A stretch of 18,144 bases of DNA, taken from contig JAHFJQ010000004.1 of assembly GCA_023245755.1 (NCBI GenBank), positions 1-18,144 on the forward strand. Direction: 5' to 3'. This document shows positions 14,342 through 18,144 of this stretch, piece after piece (the stretch's first letter is position 1; every line of letters starts with the position of its first letter). Source of the stretch: an archaeon (lineage in GTDB: Archaea > Nanobdellota > Nanobdellia > SCGC-AAA011-G17 > GW2011-AR17). The position numbers were made by a program, and so were the translations under genes. The notes beneath the pieces were generated by a model that worked only from the letters and a program-made list of their open reading frames with translations, did not search any database and had not been told where the DNA came from.

Positions 14342-14698
14342 TTAAAAATATTTTTTAAAATCCCTTAAATTTGAATCCCCATATTTTCTTAGTTCCAGAT
14401 TCTCTTGGAAGATTGCTCTAAATGCTGGTCCAAATTTGTCTATGTATTCTTCTCTTTGTTCTCTATTTTCTTCTTCATCTAGAAAAGGTGCCAAACCGCT
14501 TGTCGTTAAAGTTGCAGTTGTATATTCCATTACTCTTCCTGATCTTAGTATTAGTCCTTCTAACTCTGCTTCTAATCCTACTACTTGTATTCCTAGGAAT
14601 GCTTCTTCTCCATTAACTCTTATGGCTCGTATAGAATGGTCTTCCATTCTATACACTACAATATATCCTTGGTCACGAGATTCTTGGATCTTTTCCAT
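14342..14698 (-). CDS. Hypothetical small acidic protein
   Basis: A 118-residue soluble protein I do not recognise. The N-terminal half looks like a beta-rich sheet (YIVVYRMEDHSIRAIRVNGE, then FLGIQVVGLEAELEGLILRS). It leads into a charged helical region (DEEENREQREEYIDKFGPAFRAIFQENLELRKY) and a basic end. It has no membrane segment or Cys. The ATG at 14698 has a TATA-like box 26-27 bp upstream, so it appears to be transcribed on its own and not as part of the RuBisCO unit 36 bp upstream. Confidence 0.7.
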   Translation of the reverse strand: MEKIQESRDQGYIVVYRMEDHSIRAIRVNGEEAFLGIQVVGLEAELEGLILRSGRVMEYTTATLTTSGLAPFLDEEENREQREEYIDKFGPAFRAIFQENLELRKYGDSNLRDFKKYF

Positions 14699-14719
14699 AC
14701 TTTTTCTTTTTAACTATCC

Positions 14720-14730
14720 TTATTTAAAGC
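14720..14730 (-). promoter_or_regulatory. TATA box for the 118-residue gene
   Basis: GCTTTAAATAA on the minus strand, centred about 26-27 bp upstream of the ATG at 14698 and close to the stop of the 48-residue membrane protein. Confidence 0.5.
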
Positions 14731-14733
14731 TTT

Positions 14734-14880
14734 TTATTTGAGAATCAGTATTAATGCAACAACTAGAATTGCAATAAGACCTATTGTTGGAAGACCCCAT
14801 AGAGAAAGATATTGAAAGGCTAGTGCAAGGAGTAGAACTACACCTAAGGTTCTCTGCTCAATTGCAATAGATTTTCCCAT
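14734..14880 (-). CDS. 48-residue membrane protein coupled to RuBisCO
   Basis: A very short gene whose ATG shares its first base with the RuBisCO stop (TAATG). Its ribosome-binding site AAGGAT lies inside the RuBisCO 3' end, so its translation would depend on RuBisCO translation. The product has a short polar start (MGKSIAIEQRT) and two hydrophobic segments at about 12-29 and 31-47 (GLPTIGLIAILVVALILILK at the end), forming a helical hairpin in the membrane. I know of no family. The position suggests a role connected to RuBisCO, such as membrane association, but this is inference from coupling alone. Confidence 0.65.
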   Translation of the reverse strand: MGKSIAIEQRTLGVVLLLALAFQYLSLWGLPTIGLIAILVVALILILK

Positions 14881-16271
14881 TAATACACTATCCTTGGACC
14901 ATAGCCCCAAAGTTTTACTGCGATAGCAAGCTCCGAATCAGGATGTTTTTTTACCCAAGCTTTTAGAGGGATTTTTTTCATTGCAAGTTCACGTGCTTGT
15001 TCGATTGCAATGACTCCTGCTTCTACTCCGTCTGGATGACCCAGTAAACCGCCACCACACTGGATAATGAGATCTTCTCCAAGTATTTTCATGACCATTT
15101 CAAAGTCCCCAGGATGCAAACCCCCCGAGGCAGTCATCCATACTGGTTTTATGTGATACCATTCTTGTCCTAGAGAAGGAATTTTTGTATCTGGTTTGAG
15201 GTGTTGTTCTTGTAAGACTTGTTGGATATATTTTGCTTCCCCATAGTCCTCCATTTTTGCAAGTGGAGAACCTCCATGCAATGTGTCTACTCCTAATAGT
15301 CGAAATGTTTTTGCAAGGAAAATCATAGAGACAGAAAACCCATAGAGCTTTCCATGACCATGAATACCAGGAGAGTTATCACGAGTAATAAAGCCGTGCA
15401 TTGCACGGTGTGCATGAATAGCAAGACCAGGGTTGTATCTTCGCATGGTGTCTACTGCTGAAAAACCCGTGCAGATTACATCCATCATCATGAAAATTCC
15501 CCCATTGTCTTTAATGAGCTTTGCATGTTTTCTCATTGTTTCTAGGTTTGAGTGTGAAATGTTACAAAGATAAAACTTTTTGTGGCCTGTTTGCTTCTCT
15601 GCTGCTTTGACTGCATTTAATACGAGTTTTGTTCTTTCTTCAAAATTGTTAAAAGATAAACTCGTAAGATTTTCATCGTCTTTAATTCCGTCATAGGTGC
15701 CAAGGCCAGAAGTAAAAAGGATACGTGCTAACTCTGCTTGTTCTTTTGCTGTACGACCAATTTTTGGTTTTGGTACGGTTGCAACTAAGGGGCCTTTTGG
15801 TTTGTTGAGGAGTTTTCTTACACCTGCAATTCCAAATTGAGGGCCTGGAAAAGCTTGCACCATTTTTTTTGGGAATTTGACATCGTAGACACGCATTGCA
15901 GAAACCATTTTCATCCCAGCAATATTTCCAATAATACCTGCAAATAAACCTGAAATATTATCTAATTCAAACAGAGAAAGTGGGTAGGCAACTTTAAACA
16001 TATGATTTTTATAGTCTAGGTCGAACGCAAATGCTCGCTCTTTTGCAGCACGGGGAATTCCTGAGTCAATACCGTCATAAACTTTTGTCCATGTACCAGT
16101 AGAAGATTCTGCAGCTACAGATGCAGCAGCTTCTTCGAAAACTTTTTTGAGCGATTTTCCCTTTGCTTCTTTGATTGCGGTTTGAGAAAGTTCGACTTTT
16201 ATAAGTGTAATGAGATGGTCTTGTGAGGGCTTCCACCCTTTTGGAGCCAAGTAGTTCATTTGTACTGCCAT
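14880..16271 (-). CDS. rbcL: RuBisCO large subunit, form III-type
   Basis: A 463-residue ribulose-1,5-bisphosphate carboxylase, here expected to work in AMP salvage. Active-site residues line up with the spinach enzyme: E55 (E60), T60-W61 (T65-W66), N116 (N123), K168 and K170 (K175, K177), K197-D199-E200 (the carbamylated K201, D203, E204), H288-R289 (H294-R295), H332 (H327), loop-6 K339 (K334), S382-G383-G384 (S379-G381), and G406-G407 (G403-G404). It should therefore be a true RuBisCO and not a RuBisCO-like protein. The lack of a small subunit and the neighbouring AMP phosphorylase point to the form III group. Exact subclass needs phylogeny. Between the HRAMHG motif and loop 6 it has about 11 extra residues (around 304-314), and loop 6 reads SPLAKMED. 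The start is fixed by AGGTGA at 16276-16281 before the ATG at 16271. Confidence 0.96.
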   Translation of the reverse strand: MAVQMNYLAPKGWKPSQDHLITLIKVELSQTAIKEAKGKSLKKVFEEAAASVAAESSTGTWTKVYDGIDSGIPRAAKERAFAFDLDYKNHMFKVAYPLSLFELDNISGLFAGIIGNIAGMKMVSAMRVYDVKFPKKMVQAFPGPQFGIAGVRKLLNKPKGPLVATVPKPKIGRTAKEQAELARILFTSGLGTYDGIKDDENLTSLSFNNFEERTKLVLNAVKAAEKQTGHKKFYLCNISHSNLETMRKHAKLIKDNGGIFMMMDVICTGFSAVDTMRRYNPGLAIHAHRAMHGFITRDNSPGIHGHGKLYGFSVSMIFLAKTFRLLGVDTLHGGSPLAKMEDYGEAKYIQQVLQEQHLKPDTKIPSLGQEWYHIKPVWMTASGGLHPGDFEMVMKILGEDLIIQCGGGLLGHPDGVEAGVIAIEQARELAMKKIPLKAWVKKHPDSELAIAVKLWGYGPRIVY

Positions 16272-16303
16272 AGTATCACCTTTTTCTTTTATGGGCTAGA
16301 GAA

Positions 16304-16314
16304 GTTTAAATATC
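16304..16314 (-). promoter_or_regulatory. TATA box and leader for the RuBisCO unit
   Basis: GATATTTAAAC on the minus strand predicts a leader of about 11 nt holding AGGTGA (16276-16281), a strong match to the 16S rRNA tail. RuBisCO is thus one of the few lead genes here with a Shine-Dalgarno leader. Confidence 0.5.
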
Positions 16315-16411
16315 TTTGCTATAGGTTTTATCTTTGGAAAGGATATTTTTGTTTCTAGAGAGGATAGTCTCTTCCGAGAATATGTTGTCCTTAACAAGTG
16401 GTTACCTTTCG

Positions 16412-16425
16412 AAAAGTATATAAAC
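16412..16425 (+). promoter_or_regulatory. TATA box for the protease-TraB-like unit
   Basis: AGTATATAAA at 16416-16425, with a purine-rich BRE-like stretch (AAAAG) upstream, centred 26 bp before the ATG at 16447. A leaderless start is predicted. It is one of the best promoter matches in the window. Confidence 0.6.
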
Positions 16426-16446
16426 TCTCTTTTTCTCATTTCGGGT

Positions 16447-17316
16447 ATGAATGGGGCTCAATGTTTTGGTGGAGGTTTACTTTTAGGCGCTTTAGTTGCT
16501 ACTGCAGTTGATGGAACCTTATCTCCTTCTCCGCAAATGAGTTCTAAACCTGTTATTGAACAAAGACAAGAGCCTGTTCTTGTAGATGATCCCTTACAAG
16601 TATTCCTTACAGAAGAACAAGCTGAAGCAGTTTATCCTTCTTTACGTGTATATGCTGATGGATTTACGCAAAGAGATATTACTGCATTACGAGATCCTTT
16701 TTCTGTATCTGATGTAGGCCCAGTTTCGGAAGCAAACCTGTGTCATTATGATACTTTTGTTGGAAAGCAAACTCTTACTGAGGGTACGTGCTTTTTTATT
16801 GCTCCTCATCTTGCTCTTACTAGTTATCATGTCGCAACTATAAAAGATCCTGATTCTTTTAGTGAATTTTATGAATTAACACATAAAGTTCGTACTTCTA
16901 ATGGAAAAACTTCTTCTGTAGAAACACTTGCAGTCTCTCCTCTTCATGATTTAGCACTTGTGAAAACAGAAAAAGCATTTCCTGTTTCTTCTCTTTCTCT
17001 AGGATATTATGATGGTGGACTTTCTTCTCTGCTTCTTTCTTTTGATGAAGAAACAGACACTTTGCATAGATATACTTCAACATCTCATCTTGCTTTTGAG
17101 CAACGTTTTGTTCTTTTAGAAAATGGGACTTTGGGACCAAGTGCACTTGTTCTTCCGGAATTATATTCTCCTGGTAATAGTGGAAGTCCTCTGTTTCAAG
17201 ATGGAAGACTTGTTGGTTTAGTGAGTTATGTTGATGAAAGAGATAAAAAAACGTTTGTGAGTTCTCATGTTCGAAAATTTGTTTCTGAGATTTTGAAAAC
17301 TTTGGTGAGTAAATGA
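16447..17316 (+). CDS. Trypsin-like serine protease
   Basis: A 289-residue chymotrypsin-fold protease. The catalytic triad is visible: H128 in LTSYHVA, D168 in LHDLALVK, and S245 in SPGNSGSPLF. The preceding CFFIAPHLALTS and following LVGLVSYV match the strands around His and after Ser in HtrA/glutamyl-endopeptidase-like enzymes. No PDZ domain follows, so it is a minimal protease. The N-terminus has a weak hydrophobic stretch (FGGGLLLGALVATAVDG, 7-23) that may be a signal peptide or anchor; then a Pro/Ser-rich linker (24-50) leads to a helical region (about 50-85) before the protease domain. Location outside the cytoplasm is likely but not certain. It is translationally coupled (ATGA) to the next gene, and both ends of the pair look co-regulated. 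Confidence 0.88.
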   Translation: MNGAQCFGGGLLLGALVATAVDGTLSPSPQMSSKPVIEQRQEPVLVDDPLQVFLTEEQAEAVYPSLRVYADGFTQRDITALRDPFSVSDVGPVSEANLCHYDTFVGKQTLTEGTCFFIAPHLALTSYHVATIKDPDSFSEFYELTHKVRTSNGKTSSVETLAVSPLHDLALVKTEKAFPVSSLSLGYYDGGLSSLLLSFDEETDTLHRYTSTSHLAFEQRFVLLENGTLGPSALVLPELYSPGNSGSPLFQDGRLVGLVSYVDERDKKTFVSSHVRKFVSEILKTLVSK

Positions 17317-18056
17317 CTATTCTTATTGGTACGATTCATGGAGATCTTTGTATAAAGGGCTATTACCAATTAGACCAGGCTCTTTCTCTCTATAAACCTA
17401 AAAGTATTTCTTTAGAATTTCCTGAGGGTACTGATCTTGCTGGTCGTGTTCATGATGTTCAGAAGAAAATAGATGAAGATATAGATCAACTTTCTGAAAT
17501 AGCTCTTCGACCTTGGGTGAGAATTCTTGCTTTTGAGAGTATTTGTTCTCAGTTTTATGAAGGACGTGCTGCTTATGACTATGCGCAAAGAGAAGGAATT
17601 CCTCTTCATTGTGTTGATCACCCTTCCCTCGTTTGTCCAGATCTTTCTCTTTTTCCTTCTCTGGAAAAGGTGATTAGAAATATTGAAGCTATTGATCCAA
17701 ACATTCAATCTGTTATTCAAAGTTTGCCTGTAGAAGAAGTTCTAAAAAGATTCATGGTTTTTGGCTCGACTTTTTATGAGAACCCGGAGTTACTGAAACA
17801 ATGGTTTGCTCATCTTCCTGTTGAAGTGCAAAAAGAGTTTATGATAAGCTCTTCTGTGGATATGGATACTCGTGAAGGTTATATGGCCGAACGAATTCTG
17901 GCTTTGGAACCTGAACTGCATATTGGAGGAATAGCTCATATGTCTGAAGAATTCTCTGCGGCTTTTTTACCTGGTGTTGTTCCTTTGTATAGAAGGCTGG
18001 GAAGTTTAGTTACAGAAAGATATCCTCTTGCTTTTGCATGTGAAAGGAGAAAATAA
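17313..18056 (+). CDS. TraB/PrgY/Tiki-like putative metallohydrolase
   Basis: A 247-residue protein that I place in the TraB/Tiki/EreA-ChaN superfamily by its motif pattern. An N-terminal GTIHG (G6-x2-H9) is followed by SISLEF with a conserved-type Glu (E35), AQREGIPLHCVD, TREGYMAERI (R187), and a second GGIAH (G206-x2-H209) near the C-terminus. Members share two GX2H motifs and acids that bind metal and act on peptides or other small substrates; bacterial PrgY and TraB reduce peptide pheromone activity. No membrane helix or signal peptide is seen, unlike many archaeal TraB proteins. ATGA overlap and GGTGA at 17304-17308 make it coupled to the protease gene, which suggests a shared proteolytic or peptide-control role. 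No database search was possible. Confidence 0.7.
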   Translation: MTILIGTIHGDLCIKGYYQLDQALSLYKPKSISLEFPEGTDLAGRVHDVQKKIDEDIDQLSEIALRPWVRILAFESICSQFYEGRAAYDYAQREGIPLHCVDHPSLVCPDLSLFPSLEKVIRNIEAIDPNIQSVIQSLPVEEVLKRFMVFGSTFYENPELLKQWFAHLPVEVQKEFMISSSVDMDTREGYMAERILALEPELHIGGIAHMSEEFSAAFLPGVVPLYRRLGSLVTERYPLAFACERRK

Positions 18057-18144
18057 TTCTTTTCTTCCAAATAACTCTTTTGAAAAATTCCTCATATCTC
18101 TTTTTTTGTTGTACAAGCTCTCCCTTCTTGAATACGTTTATGTA
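18057..18144. other. Right-edge sequence with no clear gene
   Basis: T-rich sequence, including a run of seven T at 18101-18107, follows the last gene and could end its transcript. On the minus strand a frame enters from the right edge and stops at TGA (18092-18094), reading ...HKRIQEGRACTTKKEI. This may be the tail of a gene beyond the window, but it is too short to judge. Confidence 0.3.

Noticed and set aside
14422..14741. Plus-strand open frames rich in Leu or Ser opposite the 118-residue gene
   Set aside because: The composition is that of an antisense frame, and the minus-strand gene has a good promoter and normal protein character.
14880..16271. RuBisCO-like protein (form IV) instead of true RuBisCO
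   Set aside because: The carbamylated lysine, the metal-binding acids, loop-6 Lys and phosphate-binding residues are all present, which form IV proteins lack.
1..18144. CRISPR array, insertion sequence, tRNA or rRNA
   Set aside because: I saw no regularly spaced repeats, transposase motifs, terminal inverted repeats, or tRNA-like arms while reading; a tRNA or covariance-model scan was not possible.

Overview
The window looks archaeal, most likely from a DPANN lineage of the Woesearchaeota/Pacearchaeota kind; this lineage call is an inference. The evidence is a separate SecF/SecD pair in the order secF-secD, a TrmB-family regulator, an AMP phosphorylase, a form III-type RuBisCO, AT-rich DNA, and TATA-like boxes centred about 26 bp upstream of most start codons (leaderless transcripts). 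A few genes instead carry Shine-Dalgarno motifs. I found no rRNA, tRNA, CRISPR array, insertion sequence or origin, and no gene-free stretch above about 180 bp.

Layout. 1-100: N-terminus of a minus-strand membrane protein cut by the window edge. 153-2525 (-): large surface protein with a Cys motif, one C-terminal membrane helix and a small cytoplasmic helical domain. 2613-5245 (+): secF-secD, translationally coupled. 5307-6200 (+): unknown soluble protein. 6260-6436 (+): 58-residue membrane protein. 6444-10413 (-): AI-2E-type permease, AMP phosphorylase, adenine phosphoribosyltransferase, and a fused low-molecular-weight phosphatase-HIT protein. 10491-11575 (+): kinase-fold protein and nucleotidyltransferase-fold protein. 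11578-12282 (-): TrmB-like regulator, divergent from an unknown gene at 12400-13140 (+), with a palindrome between them. 13217-13861 (+): histidine phosphatase, convergent with a Nudix hydrolase at 13834-14295 (-). 14342-14698 (-): unknown protein. 14734-16271 (-): RuBisCO large subunit coupled to a 48-residue membrane protein. 16447-18056 (+): trypsin-like serine protease coupled to a TraB/Tiki-like protein.

How the genes fit together. Adenine phosphoribosyltransferase makes AMP. AMP phosphorylase converts AMP to ribose-1,5-bisphosphate, and RuBisCO turns ribulose-1,5-bisphosphate and CO2 into two 3-phosphoglycerates. The connecting ribose-1,5-bisphosphate isomerase is not in the window. This is the known archaeal nucleotide-salvage route into glycolysis. 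The less familiar parts are the phosphatase-HIT fusion and permease beside the salvage genes, the kinase-fold gene divergent from them, and the tiny membrane protein coupled to RuBisCO. SecD/F and the disulfide-prone surface protein form a separate cell-envelope theme at the left end.
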